Under the pieces are notes generated by a model, which saw nothing but the letters and a program-made list of their open reading frames with translations, was not told the DNA's origin and did not search any database. Positions 1 through 11,168 of a stretch of DNA of 64,000 nt are shown piece by piece. The position numbers were made by a program, and so were the translations under genes. The stretch lies in contig NW_026947486.1 of assembly GCF_034190915.1 (NCBI RefSeq), positions 76,302,044 to 76,366,043 on the forward strand, in the 5' to 3' direction. Every line of letters starts with the position of its first letter. The stretch's first letter is position 1. The DNA is from Cavia porcellus. Lineage: Eukaryota > Chordata > Mammalia > Rodentia > Caviidae.

Positions 1-639
1 GAAAATGAGAATTTGAAAATGGGAATTAAAATGGTAGAAAATGGGGAATAATTTGTCAGTTTTTCCAAGGAAAGTAGTCTCTAGACCTTTCTGAGTTACT
101 GAGAATCTTGTCTCATAAGAAAAGACATTAATTTGGCTATGCTTACATGGTAATAATGAAGCTACATAAACTTTAAAAATTCTCTTCCATTTGTTCAAAT
201 TCTTTGCTTGGCAAGTATCCTTCCCTCCTATTATTTGTTCCCCTTAGTGGTATGCCAATCCAGAAGAAATTCTTTGAACAAAAGATAGAAATTCATTAAC
301 CCTTCAGATCCAACTGTAAGTTAATAAATGACATTATTTATATGTCATTCTCTTGCAAATGCAATTAGAGGTAAAGCAGTTCCCCCAAACTTAACCACCA
401 CTCGTGCGATAAGTAAAATGTATTTCTGGATCTACAAAGTTGAAAATCAAGGGCTGAAACGGCCAGCAACTTTCAACTAGTCTGCTCACTGACTTTTGAA
501 AATTTTGGCATATTAAACATTCTAGTTTTTATTCTCTAGCTCTCAAATGACTCATAGGTCAGATTTACTTCCACCAGAAATAAATAAATAAATAAAGTGG
601 AAAGAAAATAAAATAGAGAGGGCAAAGGCTTTATTTGTC
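1..639. other. Intergenic, no recognised feature
   Basis: AT-rich sequence without a convincing reading frame or a repeat I can name. It contains a short AAAT-type run near 577-595. Confidence 0.5.
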
Positions 640-762
640 ATAAGACCTGAATTTGGATAAGATACTGAAGCTCCTACCCTGCATGCCTTCATTTGTAAGG
701 TTTCTTGAAATGAGATTGTATAAAAAGTATATAGTAAATGTTCAATAAAATATAAGTTCTGA
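640..762 (+). repeat. Probable degraded MIR SINE
   Basis: The order of landmarks resembles a MIR: a segment like 'cctgaattt', then 'cttcatttgtaag', then a tail like 'tagtaaatgttcaataaa'. The match is weak and the element is old, so this is a tentative call. Confidence 0.35.
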
Positions 763-781
763 TACTACCATCTCAGGTAGA

Positions 782-784
<3 letters not shown>

Positions 785-826
<42 letters not shown>

Positions 827-832
827 CATTTT
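785..832. repeat. (TA)n microsatellite
   Basis: About 24 uninterrupted TA units. Likely polymorphic in length. Confidence 0.95.
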
Positions 833-1227
833 AAACACACTCTAGATTTCATTCAAAAGCATGAGTGTTTTGAAGAGGAGACATTTCAAATCATAGCCAA
901 AAGAAAAGTAGTAAAAGAATTTGTGGGTTTTGAGGCCTAACAGGGCCTTGGGAAATTGTATTCCAAAGGGCACAAATGATTGGAATTTTCATTGGCCACA
1001 TAAGGAAGATGAATTAACTGGAGGGCTATCATGAATACACTTAGGGAGGATGAAGAAATTAGGTAACACTACTTGATTAAGTTTTGTTTAGGTAATTGGT
1101 TCATAGTGATAGGTTATTCCTAAATGTCACAAAATAACTTTTATCATCATCCAGAGAAAGCTTGTCAAGAAAAAATACAAATAATAATAGATAGTATGTA
1201 TAAATTATTCACTTGGGCCTCAAATTG
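833..1227. other. Intergenic, no recognised feature
   Basis: No reading frame or repeat recognised. Confidence 0.45.
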
Positions 1228-1509
1228 TGTTAACAAAGTATTTTTTAAATTTTATTTTAAGGAAAAAATAAAATTTCAAAACAAGATAATTAGAGGGTAA
1301 CAATGACAATTGTGTATTGTTATCTTTAAATTAGTTACTCAGAGTACAAGACATTTGCATTTAATTATCCAAATAATATTATCACAAAGCTCTCCTTTTC
1401 AATGAATTAAGAGAAATTAGTATACCTATCTTTACAATCTTTTACATATATGTGTAAAAGATTTTACATATACAATTATATATATATATAAAATTTCCTC
1501 TCACCTTCT

Positions 1510-4500
1510 CGTACTAGTGAAACAATAAAATGTTTATACATGAGTGTCTGATTTATTTCACTAATGAGTATGGTCTCTAGTTGCATTCATTTATGTATAA
1601 AAGTCTGAAGGTTATCATTGTTTATGGTGGAGCATTCTCCATTGTATAAAAATACCATATCATTTTTATACATTCTTTGGTTGTTGGGCATTTAGGTTGT
1701 TTCCAAGACCTAGCTATTGCAAATTGTGCTGCTATAAACATGGGTTCATACGCATCACTGTGGTAGAATGCTTTTAATTCTTTGGGGGAAATACCCAGAA
1801 CAGAAATAGCTGGGTCAAATTGGGCTTAAAATTCTAGTCTTCTGAAGAATTTCCACACTTATTTCCAGAGTGGTTGCACCAGTCTTAACTCCCACCAACA
1901 GTGGAAAAGGGTTTCTTTTTCTCCACAGCATTTATTGGTTAATCTCTTGGAGATACTCATTTTTTCTGGGGTGAGGTGAAATCTCAGTGTGGTTTTAATT
2001 GGCATCACTCCAGTGGCCAGCATTGTTAAACATTTTTTCATATACTTATGGCCATTTTTGGATTGGGTCTTTAAGTTTAGAAGGAGTGATCATTTTTTAG
2101 TTCTTTGTATATTCTCAATAGTAATCTTTTTTCTGAGGAAAAATTAGCAAACATTTTCTCCCACATTGTGTGTTAACACTTTTTGCTGTTGGTGGTTTCT
2201 CTTGCTGTACAAAAGCTTTTTAATAAAATGAGACACCACTTGTTGATTCTTTGTGATAGTTCCCATACAATCAAGATTTTATTCATAAAGTCTTGGCCTA
2301 CACCAATGTCTTCAAGAGTTTTACCTATTCTTACAGAAGATTTACTGTTTCTTTTTTAATATTTAGATCTTTGATCCATTATGAAATTAGTTTAATGCGT
2401 GGTAAGAGATATGGATCGAATTTTAATTTTCAGCATGTGCACAGCCAGTGTTTCCAGCAGTTTGCTAAGAGGCTATCTTTCTTCCAGGGAAGGTATTTGG
2501 TACCTTTGTCAAAGATAAGGTGGCTTACTATGTCTGGAGTTATTTCTACATTTTCTAATCTGTTCCATTGATCTTGGAGTCTGTTCTTTTACGAATACCT
2601 CATTGTTTTTATTAGAGTAACTTTACAGTATAATTTCAGTGCAATATACAGGATACGGTATAATTTAAGTATAATTCAAGTGAAGGATTGTGGTACCCCC
2701 TATTTTGCCTTTGCTGCCCTGAAATGCTTTTGCTATTCTAAGTTTTTTTCTGGTTCCAGATGAATTTTCAGTCTGTTTTCTCCAATTATGTGACAAAGGC
2801 TATTGGCATTTAAATCAGAATTTTTTTTAAATCTGTATGATAGTTTTGGATGGCTGTATGGCTATTTTCACTCCATTGGTTCTTCATATTTGAGAAAGAA
2901 TTATCTTTCCATTTTCTAATATTCTTGTCAATCTCCTTTTTCAGAGTGCTATAGTTTTCATTGTAGAGGTCTTTTATATCATTCATTAGATTGAATGTAG
3001 GTTTTTTTTTTCTTGGATGCTATTGTGAAAAGTGTCGTTTCCCTGATTTTGCTCTCAGCAAATTTGAAACCTGTGTAGAGAAAAGCTATTGATTTTTGAG
3101 GGTTGACTTTGCATCCAGTAATGCTACTGAATTTGCTTCTTAAATGTGTCAGTTTTTTGGGGGTTAGTGTTCTATGTAAGGTACCATGTTATCTGTGAAT
3201 AATGATAATTTAAATTCTATCTATCCTATATTTATTCCTTTTATTTCTATCTTATCTAATTGCTCTGGCTAATGTTTCTAGAACTATACTGAATAAGCAT
3301 AGTGATAGTGGGCATTATGTCTCATTACTGATTTTAGAGAGAAAGTGTTCAGTTTTTTTCCATTTAGTGTGATGTTGACTACTGGTTTGTCATAGATGGC
3401 TTCTATTAGATTGAGATAAAGATCATCAATTCCAATTTTCTGTAGGATTTTTATCATGAATGGGTGTTGGACTTTTTCAAAACCTCTTTCTACTTCTATT
3501 GAGATGATCATGTGATTTTTGTTCTTGATTTGGCTCTGTTAATATGGTGTATTGCATTTATTGATTTATGCATGTTGAACAGTTCTTGCACCCTTGGGAT
3601 GAATCTCACATTTTCATGTGTATGATCTTCTTGAGGATTTGTTGAATTCTCTTTACCAGTATTTTATTAAGGATTTTTGCATCTATGTTCATTAGAGAGA
3701 TTGACCTATACTTCTTTCTTAGTTGGATCCTTCTCTGGTTTGGTATCAGTGTAATGTTTGCTTGCAGGAAAATTTTGGGAGTATTTCTTCCCTTTCAATT
3801 TCATTAAAGAATTTCAGAAGTAGTGGCATTATGTCTTGTCTAAACATGTTTTACTATTTCTGCAGTGAATCTGTCAGGGCCTGGGCTTTTCTTTGTTGGT
3901 AGGTTTTCAATTACATATTGTTTTATTTAGGATTTTTATCTTATTCATTCAGTTTTGGTAATTCATATATATATCCAGGAATCTGTCTATTTCTTCTGCA
4001 TTTTCCATCTTATTATAACACAAGTTTTGAAAGTAGGTATGGATGATCTTCTGGATTCCTTTAAAGGCCAGGGTGATATAACCCTTTTCATTCCTAATTG
4101 CATGGATTTCCTTTTCTTTCCTTTTTCTGATAAGATTGTATAGGGGATTGTTGATTTTATTTAATCTTTCAAAGAACCAAATCTTCAATTCATTTATTTT
4201 CTTATTTTTTACTCTCCAGTGTTTCAACTTTGGCTGTGATGTTTATGATTTCATCCCTTGTATGAGCTTTTGGTTTAGCCTGCTCTTCTTTTTCTAGAAG
4301 TTTGAGCCTTAACATTAAGTTGTTTATATGTGCTTGCTCTGTTTTCCTGATATGGATATTTACTGCTATAAATTTCCCACTTTAGACTGCTTTCATTGGG
4401 TCCCAAAAGTTCTAGTATGTTGTATTGTCATTTTCATTCATTTGTAAAAACTATTTTCTTCTTTAATTTTATCTGTGACCTATTGGTTGTTCATGAGGGT

Positions 4501-4511
4501 GCCATTTAAGT
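1510..4511 (-). pseudogene. L1 ORF2 (reverse transcriptase) pseudogene, lacking endonuclease
   Basis: ORF2 of intact L1 encodes an endonuclease, a reverse transcriptase and a cysteine-rich C-terminus. Here only the part after the endonuclease remains. The minus-strand translation is recognisable in pieces: 4227-3949 (inter-domain region with 'WFFERLNKINNP'), 3511-3284 (RT region, 'IEVERGFEKVQHPFMIKIL', corresponding to the motif A area), and 2041-1859 (C-terminal region, '[17 protein letters not shown]'). Many stops and frameshifts separate these blocks, and the RT motif C area near 3200 is degenerate. It starts at a junction with ORF1 instead of at an ORF2 start codon. It is non-functional. 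Divergence from the copies at 30-34 kb and 43-47 kb is evident by eye, which suggests an older insertion. Confidence 0.85.
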
Positions 4512-4793
4512 CAACTGTGACCCTGATGGTCTTTCCTTTATAGGTTATTTCTTTCTTTTCCCCAGCAGCTTTTAAGACTGTATTCTTGTGTTGAATTTTT
4601 AGAATCTTGACAGTGATATGTTTGACTGTAAATTTTTTTTTGATGGTGGCTAATTGGAGTTCCATATGCCTCACTTGTCTGTATGTCAAATTCTTCTTCT
4701 CTACTAGGGAAATTTTCTTCCTTGACATTTGTGAATATTTTTGAAAATCACTTGTGTTAACGCCTGCTTTTTCATTGACTCCAATCAATCATA
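4480..4793 (-). pseudogene. L1 ORF1 C-terminal fragment fused to ORF2
   Basis: The open frame ending at 4480 (start 4788) contains the RNA-binding/C-terminal part of L1 ORF1p: 'MIGVNEKAGVNTSD' corresponds to the RRM start ('LIGINEKEG' in the copy at 42.4 kb), and 'VLKAAGEKKEITYKGKTIR' is the conserved C-terminal domain. After about 4512 the frame continues directly into ORF2 ('LNGTLMNNQ', equivalent to 'LNNTLLSNQ' at 43.8 kb). The end of ORF1, the spacer and roughly the first 230 ORF2 codons are deleted. The N-terminal coiled coil is absent, so the element is truncated upstream of 4793. Confidence 0.8.
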
Positions 4794-5099
4794 AGATGGA
4801 AGATGCATGCCAGATTCAGCATGATTAAGCTTGTGAAAAAGTTTTTTTTCTCTCCAACCACACAGGCAAAGCAGCACTTTGATCTATACACCTCATGATG
4901 GAAGAACAAAAGTATTTCTATAATTATTTTATATGCATTTGTTTTTCTCACCAAGAATATTGTAAGGACCTGAGAATTTCTTGTCCCCCCTCATTCCCTC
5001 ATGGCATGTAGATTGTAATGGAAGAATGAAGGCTATATATAGATGATAGTGCCTACCTGTTAACATTCATTAATTTCTTATAGGAGCCTAGACATCAGC
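4794..5099. other. Intergenic, no recognised feature
   Basis: Nothing recognised. Confidence 0.45.
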
Positions 5100-5265
5100 T
5101 GTCTTTGCATGCATTATCTCATTAAATTCTGTTAGTAGCCTGATGAAGTAGTTACTATTTTCTTATCTTTATTTTATAGATCATAGCATTAAGATTTGAT
5201 TAAATTAGGGCACTTGCCCAAGGTTAGTGGCTGAGTATCAATTTAATCCACAATGGGGTTTCCAA
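5100..5265 (-). repeat. MIR SINE, antisense
   Basis: Antisense MIR landmarks occur in order: 'gcattatctcattaaattct', 'gatgaagtagttactatttt', 'ttttatagatcatagca', 'gcacttgcccaaggttagtgg'. This is the well-known MIR complement (seen here as '...ttgcccaaggtca...'). Ancient mammalian element. Confidence 0.8.
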
Positions 5266-5351
5266 AACACCACATTCTACTGACAACCTATTCTCTCTTC
5301 TTTCTCATGTGTCTCAGGCAAGCCAATTAATGTTTTTTAAGGTATACCTAG

Positions 5352-5680
5352 TGGTATGGTGAGAATGTTTGTGTCTCTCCCAAAAATCATACGTTGAAAT
5401 CTAAACCCCAATATTTTAGGAGGTGGGCCTTTCGGAGATGATTATGTCATGAAGGCAGAACTCTACCTTTTAGGATTAGTTCTCTTATAAAAGACATATT
5501 TGCCATTCTATCATGTGAAGACTCCACAAAAAGTTGCTATCTATAAACCAGGAAATAGGCTTTCACCAAATCTTCAGGCATCTTGATTTTGGACTTTCCA
5601 GCCTTCCAAACTGTGAAGAATAAATTTCTACTGTTACTAATTTATGATATTTTGCTACAGCACCTGAATGGACTATGAAT
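5352..5680 (+). mobile_element. Solitary MLT1-type LTR (ERVL-MaLR)
   Basis: The sequence follows the MLT1A/B LTR order: TG start and 'gaatgtttgtgtctctccc', 'gttgaaatctaaacccc', 'aggaggtgggcctttcggag', 'gtgaagactcc', 'tcttgattttggactttcc', 'aataaatttctactgtt' (polyadenylation signal region), ending near 'ctgaatggactatga'. No internal retroviral coding region is attached, so it is a solo or truncated LTR. The flanking 5-bp repeats are no longer detectable. Confidence 0.85.
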
Positions 5681-6414
5681 ATTAAGGAAAGTAGGAATTC
5701 TCACTCTTGCTAAAACAGGACATTTTGAATTCATCATTTTAATACTGAGAATGATGAAATCCCAATCAAAGACGGTTACTTCAAAAGGTCTTAGAGTATC
5801 TAAACTCATAAATTCTCTTGGATTACATAATAAGTCAATATAAAGCATTTTTATTCAAAACATAATAGTCACTATTATTTTTTGAAAGCAGCATAAATTA
5901 AAGATGAAAGGAGTGATAACTATATTTGATAATAAAAACCTGCTGTAGACAAAAAGCTAAAAATAATATTTTTCACTAAAATATTTGCAAATTTTGACCT
6001 GATAAATTAGATTTATACAATTCATCAAGGAAACAAATTGAAAACTGGATAAAAACACACTAAGCAAGATATGGCAGCTGCAAATTAAATAAGAAATGAA
6101 TTCTTGCAAAATATAGTTATATTAAGTATGCCGCAAGCAAATTACACTGTGTAGCAATCATAGCTATAAAATTAAAACTATATTAAAGCAAAATAAGTCC
6201 TGTTATAATGTTCATGAAGAAACAAATTGATTCTAATAAAACAATTTAAGCAAATTAAAAGTGAAAATGGAAAAATCCTCAGTATTTTAACTTTAATGCA
6301 TAGAAATTTTGATAAGAAAAATAACTGTACCATGTGTTGTTCTCTGGAAAATTTGATGAAGAAAATTAATCAATATCCCTATAATTAAAAATGATTAAGT
6401 GAAAATGGTTTAAA
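5681..6414. other. Intergenic, no recognised feature
   Basis: Strongly AT-rich, with no coding frame or repeat recognised. Confidence 0.45.
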
Positions 6415-6568
6415 AGGCATAGAATCTTAAAGCAGACTACCTGGGTGTGAATTCTAACTCCATCAATTCCTTTACTATACTCTTCAGTTGATACCTTAAC
6501 TTCTCTGTACTCCCAGTGACCTCATCAGTAAAATGAAAATGAAATTAATGTTAGTTTCTTTAGATTCC

Positions 6569-6640
6569 TCTTTCTTCTCCTCTTCTTCCCTCTCCTCCTC
6601 CCCCTCCTCCCCCCCCCTCTTCTCCTTCCTCCACCTCCTT
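6569..6640. repeat. Polypyrimidine tract
   Basis: Nearly pure C/T run with a C9 block near 6609, on the 5' side of the antisense SINE complex. It may derive from the SINE tail complement. Confidence 0.8.
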
Positions 6641-6835
6641 CTTTTTTCATACTGGGAGATTGAATCCCAGGGCACTATACCTCTATGGTTCTTCCCCAGC
6701 CCTTTTTTTATTTTGAGACTGGATATGGAAAAGTGGCTAAGATCCCAAGATTTGGATTCAATTTATATTCTCCTGCTTTAGCTTCCTTAAATGCTGTGAT
6801 TACAGGTGTACACAACTGTGCCCTGCTTTTTTTTT
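6641..6835 (-). mobile_element. B4 SINE (B1-ID dimer), antisense
   Basis: On the minus strand a B1 monomer ('gtgtacacctgtaatcacag' region, 6704-6830) is followed by an ID unit (6703-6641, whose complement contains 'gggagattgaatcccagg', the B-box side). B1 followed by ID is the B4 arrangement. Degraded. Confidence 0.7.
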
Positions 6836-6838
6836 CTT

Positions 6839-6882
6839 TATTGCAATGGTAGGCTCTACCTGTGAACTACATCCCCAGATCT
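6839..6882 (-). mobile_element. ID SINE fragment, antisense
   Basis: The complement reads 'ctggggatgtagttcacagg' followed by 'tagagcctaccattgc', the 5' half of an ID element with the A-box region. Confidence 0.6.
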
Positions 6883-6985
6883 AGTATTAGGTTCTTGTGA
6901 GGAGTTGATATGATATTGTATTGAAAGCACTTAAAATAGTGCCTGCCACAGACTAAGTGCTATATATGCATTGGCTACTTAAAGA

Positions 6986-8129
6986 TCTTCCCAGCTCTTT
7001 TATTTCATGGTCTTGTGTTGCAGGATAATAACAAGATGCTTTCAGATCATAATTATATGACTGCTGTTTAAAGAACTAGTTAATAACCTAAAGAATTTAT
7101 TAATAACCAAAGTCCCCAAATTTAGTGTTTCAGATTATTGCAACTGTCAGAACTAGATTGTTTTGCAATAATTGTACAAAAGTAAGTTGATAGATTTTCA
7201 AGAGTTTTCTGAATTGCTGAAATGTATTTTGTTTTCTATTTCTGGTTGCATGGGTAATATTTGTACAAAGAGGTGATGTTTATTAAAACTATGTGATTTA
7301 GGCACACACACATACATTCTCTTATAAATTTTCCTTTGATTTAAAGATGGTGAGTCTGGACAGTGTCCTATTAGATAATTCTGTGTTCTGGTCAGATTGA
7401 TTCCTTTGTTTTTAAATAGATGTTGTGGATTGACTAATGGTCAAGTTGTAACAGTTAAACTGAATCAAGGTGATTCTGGTTGTGGAAGGCTCACCTGAGG
7501 ATTGTTGCCAACAGCATAAAAAGAGACCTGGAGGGGGATATAGTGTGCTGTTGATTCTGCTGAAAAAGATTGTGATTTTCCTTCTATTAACTTGATTGTT
7601 ATCAGAGCAGCTAGGGAACTTGCTGTCACTGAGAATAGCTGCAGTCCTCTTCAGGGCAGCTGTGGTCCTTAACTTGAGCGTCACCTCCTGGCTCCAATGC
7701 AAGTCACACAGCCTGCTGGCACAGATCCTTCACCCACTTGCACAGAATTTCTACCTTCCCTCACTGACCTTTGGACCTTCCTGGCACAGATACTAACTTG
7801 CATGACACATTATCAAGGGCTCTACACCTGCAGCTGGACTCACAGATGGCATTGCCATGGACTCTTAGTCTTCAGCTACAAAATGTTTGTCAAATAATAC
7901 AAAATTTCAGTTCAGAGTAAAAATTTGAGTAACACCATGACTGAAGTAAAAAATTAACACTATAAATATAGTAAATATTTATATTCTTCTAAAATGCTGA
8001 CAAAAATTATAAAATATTCTCATCACCCAAAAGATAACTGAAATACCATATTAATTAACTAATTAAGTAGTTAACTAGATTTAGTCATTCTACAATGTAC
8101 ATATACTTCAAAATATCATCCTTCTGCCA
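6986..8129. other. Intergenic; unassigned richer segment at 7400-7890
   Basis: Most is AT-rich and featureless. The piece from about 7410 to 7890 has higher GC and short open frames on both strands, but no frame shows domain-like composition. It could be an old LTR (it begins 'tgttgtgg'), but I cannot name it. Confidence 0.4.
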
Positions 8130-8240
8130 CATGCCTGTAATCCAGCACTTATGAAACTGAGGCAGAAGGATCTAGGCAAGGCTGCAGGCAACCTTAGCTA
8201 CATAGCATAACTCTGTCTCAGATAAATGAATAGAAAAAAC
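8130..8240 (+). mobile_element. B1 SINE, 5'-truncated
   Basis: Contains 'acatgcctgtaatccagcac' with the B-box-proximal core, 'actgaggcagaaggat', then 'taactctgtctcag' and an A-rich tail. Missing the first bases of B1. Confidence 0.8.
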
Positions 8241-10622
8241 AAAAGAAAAATCCCATCTCATATAATTTTGTGCATCGTAGATATGTATAACTTTATCTGT
8301 CAATTAAAAGAACAAGAATGTGTTTCCATCAATAATTCATTCTGGATTAAAAATTTGATCTGTATTCTGTTAAAGCGTGGTTTCTGTGGTAGTGATGGAG
8401 AATAGAAAATATCTTCTCTTCACGACCAATTTTATTTTTATACTCATGAAAAAATGCATACTTTTCCATTTTTTATATCTCAGACTTATTTTTGTCCTTA
8501 TATGCCTGCCTTGTTCTCTTTCACCTTTTCCCTCTTTAGTGCCATTTTCAAAGTCAGTACAGTTTTCTGTCTCTTCCTTTCTCTGCTAATCAAGAGACTG
8601 AATTCACTGCACATTCTCTGCCATGACCATGGGACCGCAGACTTCATTGTTTGAATTGATGTCTGTGTCATGTGTACTTGCCCATTGAAATTCTCTTGGG
8701 AGTTTTAAAATAGAGGCAGCCTAGAGACTGGGAGTTTTTAAAACTTCTCAGGAAATCTATCTTAATGTTCTGCCTGGGTTGAGAATCACATAATCTATCA
8801 TAAATGTCAAGATCTAAGATAATAGTTTCCATTAATAGCCCCTTCCTAGTATATCTTGAAAATTATGATGTTCCTTGAAGAACACTACATGGTATTGATT
8901 GATACATTTGACTGTTTCCTATAAATGAATAACAATTTTGTGGCAAAGAAATAATTGTGGTAGAGTATCAAATTTAAAATCATAGCCCTTAGCACTTATA
9001 TACAAGACAAATTTTTGAAACTATCATTTTTGACTGGTTTCCAATTTAAAGATTTTCCCTCTAAAGATACTACATGAACAGCCAAGAGCATGCTTACACA
9101 TTCTGGAGATGACAGTGCCATAGACACTATTTTGGCTTCATTTAAATTTTGTGTAAGATAAACTTACTTTATCTAGCAGTGAACATGATATGGATGGATT
9201 ATTTATACTTTAAGAAGGGTGAGTTTATGTTAAGAACGCAAATATAAAACACCATTTCATGAAATAAGTGTTCCCTTGGGAAAGGTGGTGGGGGTTGGAC
9301 TGGGGAATGAAGCTTTATTTTGCAAAAAGCTTGGGTAATCTGAAAACAATTGGTCCCATTAAGACTAGTTTGATGGCCACTATAGATGGCTAGTAAAAAT
9401 GCACAGCTATTCTTAAAAGTACCAAGCCATAAATTCTGTATCACTGAGTCTATGTTTTGCAGAAGAAGCAAAAAAAATGTGAATTTTAGTTTTGGCAGTT
9501 TCTTTCTTACAACAGCAGCAACAATATTAGGATCCCTGGAGACTAATTATCTGCCTTTCATTTCTTGGTCTCAAAATGCTTCTAAGCTTCATCTTTGTTT
9601 TAATCCCTTTTAACTATAAGTGAAATTATTAAAGATGTGTAAATAACATATAAACAGAATGCTGACAATTTACCATACATGCAGCCAATGTTTAATTCAT
9701 TTTAAGTGATTAATGCTTATAAAAGCAAATTATTTTTCATTCTTAGGTCCACTAACATTACTTTCACCAAAGTGGTTTTAGAGGAACATAGTTACCGAAT
9801 TAGATACTGCTGAATTAGTAGTTTATACTCCCCCAAAGAGTATTTAGTAAGTCAGCATATCTGTAATTTCTAAATAACTGCTCTTATAAACAAAAACAGA
9901 GATAACCAGAGGCTACAATTTAATAGCTCACTAGACAGTTATCTATTCTAGTTCATCATTGGGTGATATTTCTATGGAGATTCTAGACATCAATGTAACT
10001 CAATACAGGAATAAAAAGACGATGATAGCAGAAGATAATAGTAGTAAGTTCTCTGGGTTGTATGACAGGAAGGCTGGGCTCAACTCCTTTAGCAGGAATC
10101 CCTGTACTATAGATCTAGTCTCAGTAAATCTGTGTCATTAATGTTGACAATAAAAAATTCTATTCAAATTAATAAGCACAAGGCCACTGGAGAAAAAGCC
10201 AGATGGCTTTTTGACTGATGGAAATTTGCTGTGACAAAGAGTTTAAGAACTTTAATCAACAGACTGGGGCAAGGGTAGTGACAAGAACGAGGAGGGAGGC
10301 CCAAAGTAAAATAGATTTGAGAGGCCTAAGCACTTTCACAGATGTTAGGTTTCTGTTGGCAGTGGAAAATGTTTTCTAGTAAGACTCTTGTGGCTACCAC
10401 TCAAATATTTATGGAAAGAATTGGCAAACTTTTCCTATAAATGGCCAGACAGTAAATATCTGAAGATTTGTGCTTCAAGAGGTAAAGAAGAGGATGTTAC
10501 GTACATGTTTACATAATGAGAGAACAAAATTGTATAAATTCAGTGTCTGACACTAGTGATCCAGGGTAAATCTGATTTAAAAGATTCATTCTCAGTCCTA
10601 AACTCTAAAAACTTCTCAGGAG
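8241..10622. other. Intergenic, no recognised feature
   Basis: About 2.4 kb of AT-rich sequence. Short open frames occur by chance on both strands; none resembles a known protein or repeat. Confidence 0.45.
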
Positions 10623-10712
10623 AACTGGGAAAGTATTTCAGTGGGACAGCCTTGCCTAGCATATGTAAAGATTTGGGTTTCATTCCTGTCATGGGAACAA
10701 ACAAAAATGTTG
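10623..10712 (+). mobile_element. ID-like SINE, diverged
   Basis: Pattern 'aactgggaaagtatttcagt', 'ccttgcctagcatatgtaaa', 'tttgggtttcattcctgtca' then an A-rich tail parallels the ID core with degenerate A and B boxes. Confidence 0.6.
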
Positions 10713-11168
10713 TCAGTAGTAGGCCATTGAACTTTAGTTTCATAAGGCAAGTTATATATTCAGTATTTATTTTCTACTAAAATCCACAAAACTGTTAATA
10801 ACTAATTCCAGGAGCGTGCGATGCTCACCAATAACACCACTGAATCCATAACACATGAGAGATGCAAATACTGACTTCAAAGTATCTGCTGACTATACAA
10901 TGCAATGAATAATCATGAGCTTAACATCTTATATTTTCACAAGTTTTATAAATTTGTCCAGCAAAATCTTTTCTTCTCCGTGTATTTTTATTCTCAGTTG
11001 TAATATATCTTAGCATATTCCATTTTGGGTTGCACTAATTAGTGTTTTTCAACATAATTGAAATACACTGGTACCTTTTCAGATAGACTATTGGATTAAT
11101 ATTCAGTTACTTCAAACTTGGCATTGTCTCCAACAAGTGAGTGTATTATTAACATTTCTCAAGTTATC
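10713..11168. other. Intergenic, no recognised feature
   Basis: AT-rich, nothing recognised. Confidence 0.45.

Larger units (their letters stand above)
1228..4793 (-). mobile_element. L1 retrotransposon, chimeric and internally deleted
   Basis: Reading on the minus strand, the element runs ORF1 C-terminal half (4793-4512), then ORF2 from just after the endonuclease domain to its C-terminus (4511 to about 1510), then a remnant of the 3' end (about 1345-1228). The remnant matches the antisense L1 tails at 25.4, 28.7, 52.3 and 56.5 kb ('attttatttaagg' start, then 'gtattgttatc'). Between 1346 and 1510 the sequence is AT-rich and not recognisable as L1. The ORF1 end, the inter-ORF gap and the ORF2 endonuclease domain are missing. 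I could not find convincing target-site duplications. Confidence 0.85.
6415..6985 (+). repeat. MIR SINE split by a later insertion
   Basis: The 5' part (6415-6560: 'ctacctgggtgtgaattct' through 'catcagtaaaatgaaaat') and the 3' part (6886-6985: 'cttgtgaggagttgatatga', 'agtgcctgccacagac', 'taagtgctatatatg') are consecutive pieces of one MIR. They are separated by a pyrimidine tract and an antisense B4/ID complex. Confidence 0.75.

Noticed and set aside
5352..5680. Complete endogenous retrovirus
   Set aside because: Only an LTR is present. No gag, pol or env-like sequence is adjacent here or at 59.1 kb.
6533..6781. 82-codon frame rich in Ser/Pro
   Set aside because: Arises from the CT-rich tract and an antisense B4 SINE.
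7410..7890. Possible host exon cluster with frames on both strands
   Set aside because: Frames overlap on opposite strands and change frame without splice-site logic. No similarity recognised; an old LTR or chance is more likely.
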